Below, piece after piece: positions 22,827-31,061 of a stretch of DNA of 64,000 nucleotides. Position 1 is the first letter of the stretch. The number at the start of each line of letters is the position of its first letter. Origin of the DNA: Microbacterium telephonicum. Lineage in GTDB: Bacteria > Actinomycetota > Actinomycetes > Actinomycetales > Microbacteriaceae. The notes below the pieces were generated by a model, which was given only the letters and a program-made list of their open reading frames with translations, had not been told where the DNA came from and made no database searches. The position numbers and the translations under genes were made by a program. The stretch is taken from positions 806,001 through 870,000 of the forward strand of contig NZ_RCDB01000001.1 in the NCBI RefSeq assembly GCF_003651225.1. Reading direction: 5' to 3'.

Positions 22827-23771
22827 ATGAGCGCACCCCTCACTTCGCCGGCATCGTCCCGCGTCCTCCGCGCGGCGGTGTGGATCGCCATCGGCGCCCT
22901 GATCGCCGCCGCCCTCGTCTGCGTCGTGTGGGTGCTCCTCGGGGATGCGAACGGCATGATCGGGAAGGCGTTCCTGACCATCGTGCTGCTCGCCGCGTTC
23001 GCCGGCATCGCCGTCGGCGAAGCCCACCTGGCATCCCGGCGGCCGGCATGGTTCGCGCTGGCGAGCATGGTGACATGGGTGCTGACGCTGCTGCTGGGCG
23101 CCGTGTTCATCTGGCTTCCGTACGAGGGCTTCGGCCGCGCGGTCGAGCGGTTCGCGCAGTTCCTCGTCGTCGTGCTGATCCTGCAGCTCGCGCTGCTGCA
23201 CGCGCGACTGTTCGTCAAGGCGTACGAGCGGAATCGCACGACGTTCACCGCGATCGTGACCTACGCGACGCTGGGCCTCGTCGTCATCCTCGCCGTCATG
23301 CTGATCCTGCCGGTGACCCTCGACGGGTACGTGCGCTTCCTCTCCTTCTATTGGCGTGTCGTGGTCGCCCTCGCGATCCTCGCCGCGGTCGGCACGGCGC
23401 TCGTGCCGCTGGTGAACGCCCTGTTCGCACCCAAGCGGCCGCGCGAGCCCCGCCCCGTCACGGCGCCCTACGCGCCGCAGCCGACGTGGCCGACCTACGC
23501 CGACGGCCGCACCCCGCTGCCGATGCTGCCCGACGGCGCCCCCGACTGGAATGCCTACTACACGGGACGCCCGACGTATCCGCACGGGTTCCTCGCCCCC
23601 GCGCCGGCTGCGCCGGCCCCAGCGCCGACGGCCCCCGCACAGGCCCCCGCACAGGCCCCCGCGTCCGCGCCGACCGCCGCGTTCCCCCCGACCGCCGCGT
23701 TCCCGCCGCCGACGACCCCGCCCGCGCCCGGATATCAGGGCTACCCGCCGCCCCCGCCGCCGCCCGCCTGA
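22827..23771 (+). CDS. Membrane protein with Pro/Ala-rich C-terminal tail
   Basis: 314 residues. About six membrane helices fill residues 12-200, then ~110 residues of low-complexity Pro/Ala repeat (PAPAAPAPAPTAPAQAPAQA, ending PPPPPPPA). The tail is cytoplasmic or external depending on topology, which I cannot settle. No enzyme motif visible. Typical of poorly characterised actinobacterial membrane proteins. Confidence 0.7.
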   Translation: MSAPLTSPASSRVLRAAVWIAIGALIAAALVCVVWVLLGDANGMIGKAFLTIVLLAAFAGIAVGEAHLASRRPAWFALASMVTWVLTLLLGAVFIWLPYEGFGRAVERFAQFLVVVLILQLALLHARLFVKAYERNRTTFTAIVTYATLGLVVILAVMLILPVTLDGYVRFLSFYWRVVVALAILAAVGTALVPLVNALFAPKRPREPRPVTAPYAPQPTWPTYADGRTPLPMLPDGAPDWNAYYTGRPTYPHGFLAPAPAAPAPAPTAPAQAPAQAPASAPTAAFPPTAAFPPPTTPPAPGYQGYPPPPPPPA

Positions 23772-23788
23772 GCTGAGCGGCGTCGCGG

Positions 23789-25354
23789 TCAGCCGAGCAT
23801 CTCGAGCGCGGCGGCGGCCGCGTTGTGCCCGCCGATCCCGCTGACGGCCCCGCCCCGTCGGGCGCCCGACCCGCAAAGCAGCACCCGCGGATGCCGGGTC
23901 GCGACGCCCCAGCGCCGCGCCGGGGTGTCCAGCGGCTCGTCGTCGTCGGCCCACGGCCAGTCGAGGGAGCCGTGGAAGATGTCGCCGCCGCGCATCGCGA
24001 GGCTGCGTTCGAGGTCGTCGGTCGTGCGCGCCTCGATGCACGGCGTGCCGTCGGGTGCCATCGCGATGACGTCGGCGATCGGCTCGGCCAGCACGGAATC
24101 CAGCGACCGCGTCGCGGCGTCGAGCAGCCCCGCCCGTGCGGCGTCCGCATCCGCACCGTCGACGAGCCGGTGGGGCACCTGAAGGCCGAACAGCGTCAGG
24201 GTCTGCGCCCCGCTCGCGCGGAGGGACTCGCCGAGGATCGACGGGTCGGTCAGCGAGTGGCAGTAGATCTCCGCCGGGAGCGGATCGGGCACCCGACCGG
24301 CGGATGCGGCCGCGTGCGCGTCGTCGAGCTGGGTCATCGACTCGTTGATGTGGAACGTGCCCGCGAACGCCGCCTCCGGGGCGACCGAGCGGTCGTGCAG
24401 CCGGGGGAGCCGGCGCAACAGCATGTTCACCTTCACCTGGGCGCCCTCCGGTGCGGGGACCTCTTCGGCCTCCGCACCGCCGGCGCGCAGCAGGTCGGCG
24501 AGCACCGCGGGTCCGGCGCCGAAGAGCACGAGCCGTCCCGCCACCACCTCTCCGGAGGTGAGCGTGACCTCGCCGTCCGGTGTCACGGCGGTGGCCTCGG
24601 CTTCGGTGCGCAGCGTCGCGTCGGCGGCGAGGGCCGCGCGCTCCAGAGCCCCGCTCACCTCTCCCATCCCGCCGACCGGGACGTCCCAGTCGCCGGTGCC
24701 GCCGCCGATGACGTGGTACAGGAAGCAGCGATTCTGCCGCAGTGAGGGGTCGTCGGCGGAGGCGAACGTGCCGATGAGGCCGTCGGTGAGGGCGATGCCG
24801 CGCGCGAGGTCGGAGGTCAGCGACGTGCGCACGAGCTCGCCGAGCGGACGCGCGACGAGATCGTCCCACAGCGCGTCCCCGAACAGCGCGCGCACGTCGT
24901 CGGCGCGGCGCAGCGGCTCGGTCACCGTGGGGAACAGCGAGGCCGCCATCGGCAGGAGTCGGGCAGACAGCGCGGCGAACCGGTCGGCTTCCCGCGGGTC
25001 GCCGACCGTGCGGGCGAAGCTCGACGCGGTGGCGACGGCATCCGCGGTGTCGACGAGGATGCCGCGGGTCGGGTCGGAGGGCAGCGGCGTATAGGAGGAG
25101 TACCGGCGGCGGCGCAGCGTCAGTCGCAGGCCGAGGTCGTCGATGATCGTGCGGGGCAGCAGGCTCACGAGGTACGAGTACCGCGACAGGCGTGCGTCGA
25201 CGCCCGCCCACGGCCGTTCCGACACGGCCGCGCCCCCGACCCGCTCCGACCGCTCGAGCACGACGACGCGCTTGCCCGCGCGGGCGAGGTAGGCGGCCGC
25301 GACGAGCGCGTTGTGGCCGCCGCCGACGATGACGACATCCCAGAGGCCGGTCAT
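23789..25354 (-). CDS. FAD-dependent oxidoreductase, phytoene-dehydrogenase-like
   Basis: 521 residues from ATG 25354; a longer frame is a shadow of the divergent gene. DVVIVGGGHNALVAAAYLAR (~residues 5-24) is the dinucleotide fold, VVVLERSERVGGAAVSE follows with the Glu that binds the ribose, and LLCGSGARRGGAVSGIGG is the C-terminal FAD-binding signature of CrtI/PDS-type enzymes. Carotenoid genes are absent nearby, so the substrate is open; related proteins (PYROXD2-like) also fall here. Leaderless-type promoter, divergent from the IMPase gene. Confidence 0.86.
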   Translation of the reverse strand: MTGLWDVVIVGGGHNALVAAAYLARAGKRVVVLERSERVGGAAVSERPWAGVDARLSRYSYLVSLLPRTIIDDLGLRLTLRRRRYSSYTPLPSDPTRGILVDTADAVATASSFARTVGDPREADRFAALSARLLPMAASLFPTVTEPLRRADDVRALFGDALWDDLVARPLGELVRTSLTSDLARGIALTDGLIGTFASADDPSLRQNRCFLYHVIGGGTGDWDVPVGGMGEVSGALERAALAADATLRTEAEATAVTPDGEVTLTSGEVVAGRLVLFGAGPAVLADLLRAGGAEAEEVPAPEGAQVKVNMLLRRLPRLHDRSVAPEAAFAGTFHINESMTQLDDAHAAASAGRVPDPLPAEIYCHSLTDPSILGESLRASGAQTLTLFGLQVPHRLVDGADADAARAGLLDAATRSLDSVLAEPIADVIAMAPDGTPCIEARTTDDLERSLAMRGGDIFHGSLDWPWADDDEPLDTPARRWGVATRHPRVLLCGSGARRGGAVSGIGGHNAAAAALEMLG

Positions 25355-25360
25355 GCCCTT

Positions 25361-25366
25361 ACCGTA
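25361..25366 (-). promoter_or_regulatory. -10 box, phytoene-dehydrogenase-like gene
   Basis: Minus-strand TACGGT, 6-nt gap to ATG 25354. Confidence 0.5.
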
Positions 25367-25372
25367 ACCGCG

Positions 25373-25378
25373 TAGCGT
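25373..25378 (+). promoter_or_regulatory. -10 box, IMPase gene
   Basis: TAGCGT, 7-nt gap to ATG 25386. Confidence 0.5.
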
Positions 25379-25385
25379 GGGGGAC

Positions 25386-26216
25386 ATGGTGGATGCCGCG
25401 CTCTTCGACCCTGCCGACCCGACCGCGCTGGAGGAGCTGCTCGCCCTCGCCGTGGAGATCGCCGAGGAGGCTGGCGCGCTCGCGCGCCGCCGGCGTACGG
25501 AGGGGGTCGCGATCGCGGCGACCAAGACGGCGCTCGCCGACATCGTCACGGAGGCCGACCGCGAGGTCGAAGACCTCGTGCGCGCCCGCCTCGCGGCGGC
25601 GCGTCCGGGCGACGGCTTCCTGGGGGAGGAGTCGGATGCCGCCCCGAGCGCGTCGGGGCTCACCTGGGTCGTCGACCCCATCGACGGCACCGTCAACTAC
25701 GCCTACGGCATCCCGCAGTATGCCGTGTCGATCGCCGCCGTGGCGGGCGAGCCGACGCCGCAGCGGTGGGACGCGCTCGTCGCGGTCGTGCACAACCCGG
25801 CGCTCGGCGAGACGTTTCGGGCACGCCGGGGCGGCGGCGCCTGGCTCGGCGACCGCCGACTCGCCGTCTCGGAGCCGGGACCGGCGGGCGCGCTGCTGGC
25901 GACCGGATTCGGATACGACCCCGCCACCCACGCCGGAGACCTCGCGCGGCTCGCCGATGTCATGCCGCTCGCCCGCGACGTGCGGCGCGCCGGTGCCGCT
26001 TCGCTCGACCTCGCCTTCGTCGCCGCCGGGCGCCTGGACGGGTACTACGAGCGCGGCCTGAACCCGTGGGACCACGCCGCCGGGGCGCTGCTGGTGACCG
26101 AGGCGGGCGGCGTCGTGTCGGGCCGGCCCGACGGCCGCCCGGGCAACGAGATGACCATCGCCGCGAGCGCCGACCTGCACGAGCGCATCTCGCAGGCGGT
26201 ATATCGGTCCCGTTGA
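25386..26216 (+). CDS. Inositol monophosphatase-family phosphatase
   Basis: 276 residues; ATG 25386 selected over an in-frame GTG at 25377 that overlaps the promoter. Metal ligands: TEADREVEDLV, EESD (FLGEESDAA), WVVDPIDGTVNYAYG (residues ~97-111, DPxDGTxN), and NPWDHAAGALLVTEAGG (~220-236). Mg-dependent hydrolysis of a sugar or inositol monophosphate, or histidinol phosphate, since HisN of actinobacteria belongs to this family. The sequence does not decide between them. Confidence 0.92.
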   Translation: MVDAALFDPADPTALEELLALAVEIAEEAGALARRRRTEGVAIAATKTALADIVTEADREVEDLVRARLAAARPGDGFLGEESDAAPSASGLTWVVDPIDGTVNYAYGIPQYAVSIAAVAGEPTPQRWDALVAVVHNPALGETFRARRGGGAWLGDRRLAVSEPGPAGALLATGFGYDPATHAGDLARLADVMPLARDVRRAGAASLDLAFVAAGRLDGYYERGLNPWDHAAGALLVTEAGGVVSGRPDGRPGNEMTIAASADLHERISQAVYRSR

Positions 26217-26347
26217 TGACACTTTCAGGTCGATCCCGGTAGGGTGTGTTTACCCGATCGTTACTTTCGCCGCCCGAACGGCGAGGGTGACCTCGTCCCC
26301 CCGATGCAGTTCGTCGCGCCCCCGCGTGCCTGACCGAGAGTTCCCGC
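26217..26347 (+). other. Leader region upstream of the M23 peptidase gene
   Basis: 131 nt. A TAGGGT (26240-26245) could be a -10 box about 100 nt before the TTG start, leaving a structured 5' leader with GGGT/ACCC and CGCCG/CGGCG pairs (TTCGCCGCCCGAACGGCGA). No known riboswitch consensus recognised. Confidence 0.35.
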
Positions 26348-27655
26348 TTGACACCCGACGCCCCGACGGCTGAGACCGCGCCCACGCGCCGCTCCAGCCG
26401 CCCCGCCGCCGCTGTGCCGGCGACGGTCGGCGCGCCCGGGATGACGCGCGCGGAATGGCGTCGGCTGCAGAGCGCCGGTGCCGCGTACGACGCCGCCCCC
26501 GAGACCGTCGCGCCGGTCGTCCCCGCGCCCCGCGCTCCCGAGTTCGTCGACGAGCACGCGGCCGAAGAGGCCGTCGCGCCCGCGCATCAGGCGTCGATCG
26601 CCGAGGCGATCCTCGCCGAGGCCGCCGCCCCCCTCCTGAACCGACGCCGGGACCGTCGCACCGCGACCTCCGGCGTCATCGCGTCCGGCTCGTCCGACGG
26701 TGACGCGGATGCGGTGGCCGCGGCATCCGAGATCCCCGCATCCTTCGCAGCATCCGCCGCTCCCGCGGCCCCGGTGTGCGACGACGAGTTCGAGCGGGTT
26801 GCGCGACTCTTCTCCTTCACCGGTCAGACTCCCGTGCAGCGGGCCGCCGAGGCCGTCGCCGCCGAATCCGCGGTCGCGCCCGCTCCCGAGACCGGCCACC
26901 GCGCCGGGCGCCGGGCGTTCGTCAAGCGCGTCGCGGCGGGTTCCTTCTCATTGGGCGCGATGGCGATCGTCGGTCTGCTGGCCGTCGGCGCGACGAGTCC
27001 CGCGATGGCCGTCGCCGGCGTCACCGACCCGACCACCGACATCTCGCTCGCGTCGACCACCTCGAGCGTCCCGGCATCTGAGAAGAAGGACATCCAGGCC
27101 TTCGTCTCGGCGCAGGGGACCGATGCCGTCACGCTCGACCGCGCGGAAGGCTACGACGTCGCCTCGATGGCCGACGTCGCCGCCGAGTCCGGGGTCACCC
27201 TCTTCTCCGGCGCCTGGGTCAACGACCCCACCGCCGACGTGCAGTGGCCGTTCCCCGTCGGCGTGCCGATCTCGGCCGCGTACGGCTCGCAGAGCTACCT
27301 GTCGCAGTTCTCCACCCCGCACCACGGCGTCGACCTCACGCCGGGTCTGGGCGCGGAGATCCACGCGATCGCCGCCGGCACGGTGCGCATCGCGACGGAG
27401 GCGGGCGGCGACTACGGCGTGACGGTGCTCATCGACCACGTCGTGGACGGCCAGCAGGTCTCCAGCCGCTACGGACACATGCTGCGTGGATCGCTCACGG
27501 TCGAGCAGGGCGACACCGTGACGGCCGGACAGGTCATCGGCAAGGTGGGTCAGACCGGCAAGGCGACCGGGCCGCATCTGCACCTCGAGGTGCTGCTCAA
27601 CGGCACCACGCGCACCGACCCGATCGCGTGGCTCGAAGAGCACACCTCGCGCTGA
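26348..27655 (+). CDS. M23 peptidoglycan endopeptidase with internal Tat-like signal
   Basis: 435 residues from TTG 26348. Residues ~1-187 are low-complexity, Ala/Pro-rich and hydrophilic, with MTRAEWRRLQ near residue 32. At 188-194 RRAFVKR matches the Tat motif, then a hydrophobic run and SPAMA (cleavage after residue 221). The mature part ends in a LytM domain: HHGVDLTPG (HxxxD metal ligands), YGHMLRGSLTVEQGDTV and GPHLHLEVL (HxH). It should cut cell-wall cross-bridges after export. Either translation begins nearer residue 185, or the long N-terminus is a true cytoplasmic extension. Confidence 0.82.
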   Translation: MTPDAPTAETAPTRRSSRPAAAVPATVGAPGMTRAEWRRLQSAGAAYDAAPETVAPVVPAPRAPEFVDEHAAEEAVAPAHQASIAEAILAEAAAPLLNRRRDRRTATSGVIASGSSDGDADAVAAASEIPASFAASAAPAAPVCDDEFERVARLFSFTGQTPVQRAAEAVAAESAVAPAPETGHRAGRRAFVKRVAAGSFSLGAMAIVGLLAVGATSPAMAVAGVTDPTTDISLASTTSSVPASEKKDIQAFVSAQGTDAVTLDRAEGYDVASMADVAAESGVTLFSGAWVNDPTADVQWPFPVGVPISAAYGSQSYLSQFSTPHHGVDLTPGLGAEIHAIAAGTVRIATEAGGDYGVTVLIDHVVDGQQVSSRYGHMLRGSLTVEQGDTVTAGQVIGKVGQTGKATGPHLHLEVLLNGTTRTDPIAWLEEHTSR

Positions 27656-27686
27656 CCTCCGGTTCGGAGAGGAGCCGGGAACCTGA

Positions 27687-27692
27687 TATCCT
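27687..27692 (+). promoter_or_regulatory. Probable -10 box for tRNA-Thr/tRNA-Met
   Basis: TATCCT in TGATATCCTC, 29 nt before the tRNA-Thr 5' end, with TTCGGA 18 nt upstream as a weak -35. Confidence 0.5.
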
Positions 27693-27721
27693 CTTCTAGT
27701 TGCCCGCGTGCGGGTGGCACG

Positions 27722-27793
27722 CCCCGATAGCTCAGTGGCAGAGCACTTCCATGGTAAGGAAGGGGTCGTCAGTTCAATCCTGACTCGGGGCTC
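27722..27793 (+). tRNA. tRNA-Thr (GGT)
   Basis: Acceptor GCCCCGA pairs with TCGGGGC (27786-27792). Anticodon loop ATGGTAA in stem CTTCC/GGAAG gives GGT. T-arm TCAGTTCAATCCTGA is intact. CCA not encoded. Confidence 0.97.
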
Positions 27794-27828
27794 GCAACTC
27801 CCACATCTCGCCGTGTGGGTGCGGCGCG

Positions 27829-27901
27829 GCGGGGTAGCTCAGTTGGTGAGAGCGCACGACTCATAATCGTGAGGTCGCGGGTTCAAGCCCCGCTCCCGCT
27901 A
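27829..27901 (+). tRNA. tRNA-Met (CAT)
   Basis: Acceptor GGCGGGG pairs (two G-T) with TCCCGCT (27894-27900). Anticodon CAT at 27862-27864 in stem CACGA/TCGTG. The anticodon stem lacks the three G-C pairs of an initiator, so it is an elongator tRNA-Met, or an Ile-type if lysidine-modified. Confidence 0.92.
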
Positions 27902-27905
27902 CTTC

Positions 27906-27931
27906 AAACCCCCGGTCTCCCCGGGGGTTTT
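27906..27931 (+). terminator. Intrinsic terminator after tRNA-Met
   Basis: Stem AAACCCCCGG / CCGGGGGTTT with a 5-nt loop, then TTC. Confidence 0.88.
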
Positions 27932-27941
27932 CTCGTTGGCG

Positions 27942-28026
27942 CGTGCGCTCGGGAGGAGATGTGCGTTCAGGAGGATCGGTTCGCCGCATCCTTCCTCCCG
28001 AGTGCACATGTCCTCCCGAGCGCACG
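27942..28026. repeat. Family B palindromic element, copy 3
   Basis: Arms CGTGCGCTCGGGAGGAGATG and CATGTCCTCCCGAGCGCACG with nested CAGGAGGA/TCCTCCCG; same architecture as 16519 and 17567. It lies between the tRNA terminator and the 3' end of the nuclease gene. Confidence 0.88.
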
Positions 28027-28047
28027 GAGCCGGAGCCTGACGCGGCG

Positions 28048-28854
28048 TCACCAGACGACGCGCTCCATCGGACGCGGGACGCGGTCGCCTACCGCGCCGG
28101 GAGTGGCCGGTCGCTCCCACGATGCGTAGGCGCCGAGGTCGACACCCGTCGCGGTGACGAGGCGGGCGAACGGCAAGCGGTACGTGCGCCACTCGTCGTC
28201 GGGGAACGCGCCCGTCCCCAGCCCGTCGAGGGACTGCCGCAACAGGAAGGCCTGCGCGCGCGGCGCGCCGTCGATCTCGTAGACGAACGCCTTCCAGAAG
28301 GCCGTCGGGATGCCGATGCCTCGGTAGACGGGGTCTGCGTCGGTGAGCACCGGTCCGCCGAAGACGACGATGCGGGCACGGTCGAGGGTGGCGAGGGCGA
28401 GCAGGTCGTCCTCCAACCGCCCCCACAGCCCGCCGCGCGAGGCCTGGTTGAAGGCGCTGCGCTGCGGGGTGATGTTCGTGAAGAAGAAGGAGTCCTCGTT
28501 CGCGCGTGCCGCATCCGGTCCCCACAGCAGGTCGGCCCGGCGGGCCACATGCCCGCGGTCGAGGTCGTTGCGCGCGTACAGCTCGTCGCCCACCTGCCCG
28601 TCGGCGGGTACCCGAGGGTCGAGGCGGAAGTCGACACCGCTCCGCGGCACGGTCTCGCCGGGCACGAGCGCGCGGCCGTCGATGTTCCAGGCGACGATGC
28701 GGGCGAGGCGCCGCTCGAGGCTCATCGACAACGAGAAGTGCGTGTAGTCGAGCCAGGTCGAGCGGTCGACTGTGCGCACATCGCCCGCCACATCGGCCGT
28801 GAAACCCGGCAGGGGCGTGGCGTGCGAGAGGAACGACGTGTCGAAGCCGGCCAT
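28048..28854 (-). CDS. DNA/RNA non-specific endonuclease (NUC1 type)
   Basis: 268 residues. DLDRGHVARRADLLWG (~residues 97-112) contains the DRGH active site and FFFTNITPQRSAFNQ (~121-135) supplies the Asn/Gln metal-binding segment; FGGPVL and the family's IPTAFWKAFVYE follow. There is no signal peptide or lipobox: the start MAGFDTSFLSH is soluble and sits 6 nt after a TAGCGT box. Relatives are usually secreted or held by inhibitors, and no obvious inhibitor gene sits beside it. Confidence 0.87.
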   Translation of the reverse strand: MAGFDTSFLSHATPLPGFTADVAGDVRTVDRSTWLDYTHFSLSMSLERRLARIVAWNIDGRALVPGETVPRSGVDFRLDPRVPADGQVGDELYARNDLDRGHVARRADLLWGPDAARANEDSFFFTNITPQRSAFNQASRGGLWGRLEDDLLALATLDRARIVVFGGPVLTDADPVYRGIGIPTAFWKAFVYEIDGAPRAQAFLLRQSLDGLGTGAFPDDEWRTYRLPFARLVTATGVDLGAYASWERPATPGAVGDRVPRPMERVVW

Positions 28855-28860
28855 GCCTCC

Positions 28861-28866
28861 ACGCTA
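28861..28866 (-). promoter_or_regulatory. -10 box, nuclease gene
   Basis: Minus-strand TAGCGT, 6-nt gap to ATG 28854. Confidence 0.5.
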
Positions 28867-29001
28867 GAGGCGGCATCCGATACACGCACGGCTCGGCGGA
28901 GGATTGCCCCGACGGCATCGACTCTGGTATTCCTTGAGCATCGGGGCTGGGGGCTCCGAGCGGGATGTGGGATCCCGCACGATCGAACCTGGGGAGTATC
29001 G

Positions 29002-29238
29002 ATGAGCACAGTCACGCTCGTTCCGGCGGCGTACCGCTGCCCGGACCACGACAACGTCGAGGTCGTCACCGCACGCGTGCACGAGCGCGTCGCACGAGAG
29101 GCCGCCGTGTACGCCGACCTGACGCGCAGCACCTTCCGGGTGAGCGTCACGTGCCCCGGGCGCCGCGGCGACGAGGCGACGGCGCACACGCGCGTGTGCG
29201 AGGGGACCTGGCAGCGCGCACTGCAGCACGCGTCCTGA
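29002..29238 (+). CDS. Hypothetical small protein, 78 residues
   Basis: ATG 29002 with GGGGAG at 28991-28996 as a ribosome-binding site. Three cysteines (YRCPDH, VTCPGRR, TRVCEG) and several His/Asp could form a metal site. The central helix ARVHERVAREAAVYADLTR is amphipathic. Not recognised. Translation by a Shine-Dalgarno sequence separates it from the leaderless genes around. Confidence 0.5.
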   Translation: MSTVTLVPAAYRCPDHDNVEVVTARVHERVAREAAVYADLTRSTFRVSVTCPGRRGDEATAHTRVCEGTWQRALQHAS

Positions 29239-29333
29239 CGCGGGACGGATGCCGTCGGCGGACGGCCTCTGGATGTCGGCGGCGGCGGATACGATGAACC
29301 GTTCCCTCTGAGCGGTGTGATCGGAGATGCCCC

Positions 29334-31061
29334 ATGCTCGGAAAGCTCCTCGTCCGATACCTCAAGCCCCATCTCGGGCTGCTGGTCGGCGTGCTGGTCT
29401 TCCAATTCGCCTCGGCGATGGCCTCGCTGTACCTGCCGCGCCTGAACGCCGACATCATCGACAAGGGCGTCGCCACCGGCGACACCGCCTACATCTGGTC
29501 GCAGGGCGTGATGATGCTCGCGATCGCCTTCGGGCAGATCGTCGCCTCGGTCATCGCGACCTACTTCGCCGCGAAGGCCGCGATGGGGATGGGCCGCGAC
29601 ATCCGCCGCGACGTCTACGGCAAGGTGAGCGCGTTCTCCGAGCGCGAGGTGTCGCGCTTCGGCGCCGGCACCCTCATCACGCGCAACACGAACGACGTGC
29701 AGCAGGTGCAGATGCTCGCGATGATGGGCGCGACCATGCTCGTCACCGCGCCGCTGCTGGCCATCGGCGGCATCATCATGGCCGTCCAGCAGGATGTCGG
29801 GCTCAGCTGGCTCATCGCGGTCTCGGTCCCCGCTCTGCTCGTCGTCGCCGTCATCATCGTCGGCCGCATGGTGCCGCTGTTCCGCAGCTACCAAGTGAAG
29901 CTCGACAACGTGAACCGCGTCATGCGCGAGCAGCTCACCGGCGTGCGCGTGGTGCGCGCGTTCGTGCGCGAGCGCATCGAGGAGGGACGCTTCCGCGTCG
30001 CCAACACCGACATCATGGTCGTCGGCCGCAAGGTCGGATCGCTGTTCGTGCTGATGTTCCCCCTCGCGATGCTCGTGCTCAACGTGACCGTCGTCGGCGT
30101 GATCTGGTTCGGCGGTATCCAGGTGGATGCCGGCAACGTCGAGATCGGCACCCTCTTCGCGTTCATGCAGTACGTCGGCCAGATCCTCATGGGCGTGCTC
30201 ATGGCGACGTTCATGACGATCATGATCCCCCGCGCCGCGGTCTCGGCCGACCGTATCGGCGAGGTGCTCGACTCCGACGACGCCCTCGAGCGGCCCGCGC
30301 AGCCGGTGACGGAGTTCCCGACCCCCGGCACCGTCGAGTTCGACGACGTCACCTTCACCTACCCGGGCGCCGACTACCCCGTCCTGCAGGGCATCAGCTT
30401 CACCGCCGCGCCGGGGGAGACCATCGCGATCGTCGGGTCGACCGGCTCGGGCAAGACCACCCTCGTCTCGCTGCTGCCGCGGCTGTTCGACGTCACCTCC
30501 GGCACCGTGCGCGTTGCGGGCGTCGACGTGCGCGCCGCCGACCTCGACCGGCTCTGGGCCGGCATCGGCTACGTGCCGCAGAAGGCCTTCCTGTTCACCG
30601 GCACCGTGGCATCGAACCTGCGGTTCGGGCGGGAGGACGCCACCGACGACGAGCTGTGGCACGCCCTCGAGATCGCGCAGGGCCGCGACTTCGTCTCCGA
30701 GATGGAGGGCGGCCTCGGCGGCCGAATCGCCCAGGGCGGCACGAACGTCTCGGGCGGTCAGCGGCAGCGCCTGTCGATCGCCCGGGCGATCGTGCGCCGC
30801 CCCGACATCTTGGTCTTCGACGACTCGTTCTCGGCCCTCGACCTCACCACCGACGCCCGCCTGAGGCAGGCGCTGTGGCGGGAGCTGCCGGGGGTGACGA
30901 AGATCGTCGTCGCGCAGCGCATCTCGACGGTCACCGACGCCGACCGCATCGTCGTCCTCGACGACGGGAAGATGGTGGGCCTCGGCACCCACGCCGACCT
31001 GCTCGCGTCCAACGAGACATACCGCGAGATCGTCGAGTCGCAGCTGGGGGTGGACGCATGA
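29334..31061 (+). CDS. ABC exporter half, degenerate ATPase site (heterodimer subunit 1)
   Basis: 575 residues: six-helix ABC exporter membrane domain (~1-310), then an ATPase domain. Walker A GSTGSGKTTL (~residue 367) and signature NVSGGQRQRLSIARA (~472) are normal, but the catalytic Glu after Walker B is Asp (LVFDDSFSALD, ~497) and the switch His is Gln (VVAQRIS, ~527). The partner gene overlaps by 4 nt and has the opposite defects, so the two form a heterodimer with one weak ATP site, like TM287/288 and BmrCD. Likely exports drugs or lipids. Confidence 0.93.
   Translation: MLGKLLVRYLKPHLGLLVGVLVFQFASAMASLYLPRLNADIIDKGVATGDTAYIWSQGVMMLAIAFGQIVASVIATYFAAKAAMGMGRDIRRDVYGKVSAFSEREVSRFGAGTLITRNTNDVQQVQMLAMMGATMLVTAPLLAIGGIIMAVQQDVGLSWLIAVSVPALLVVAVIIVGRMVPLFRSYQVKLDNVNRVMREQLTGVRVVRAFVRERIEEGRFRVANTDIMVVGRKVGSLFVLMFPLAMLVLNVTVVGVIWFGGIQVDAGNVEIGTLFAFMQYVGQILMGVLMATFMTIMIPRAAVSADRIGEVLDSDDALERPAQPVTEFPTPGTVEFDDVTFTYPGADYPVLQGISFTAAPGETIAIVGSTGSGKTTLVSLLPRLFDVTSGTVRVAGVDVRAADLDRLWAGIGYVPQKAFLFTGTVASNLRFGREDATDDELWHALEIAQGRDFVSEMEGGLGGRIAQGGTNVSGGQRQRLSIARAIVRRPDILVFDDSFSALDLTTDARLRQALWRELPGVTKIVVAQRISTVTDADRIVVLDDGKMVGLGTHADLLASNETYREIVESQLGVDA

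Noticed and set aside
21960-25211. 1083-residue minus-strand frame over tRNA-Tyr and three genes
   Set aside because: It reads through tRNA and real genes in other frames with no recognisable domain.
26217-26347. A c-di-AMP (ydaO-type) riboswitch before the M23 gene
   Set aside because: Such switches often precede cell-wall hydrolases in actinobacteria, but the conserved core could not be found here.
27722-28026. tRNA-linked integration site
   Set aside because: No integrase and no direct repeat of the tRNA 3' end was seen near tRNA-Thr, -Met, -Tyr or -Trp.
16519-28026. CRISPR array from the recurring GGGAGGAGAT motif
   Set aside because: Copies are palindromic, few and far apart, with no regular spacers.
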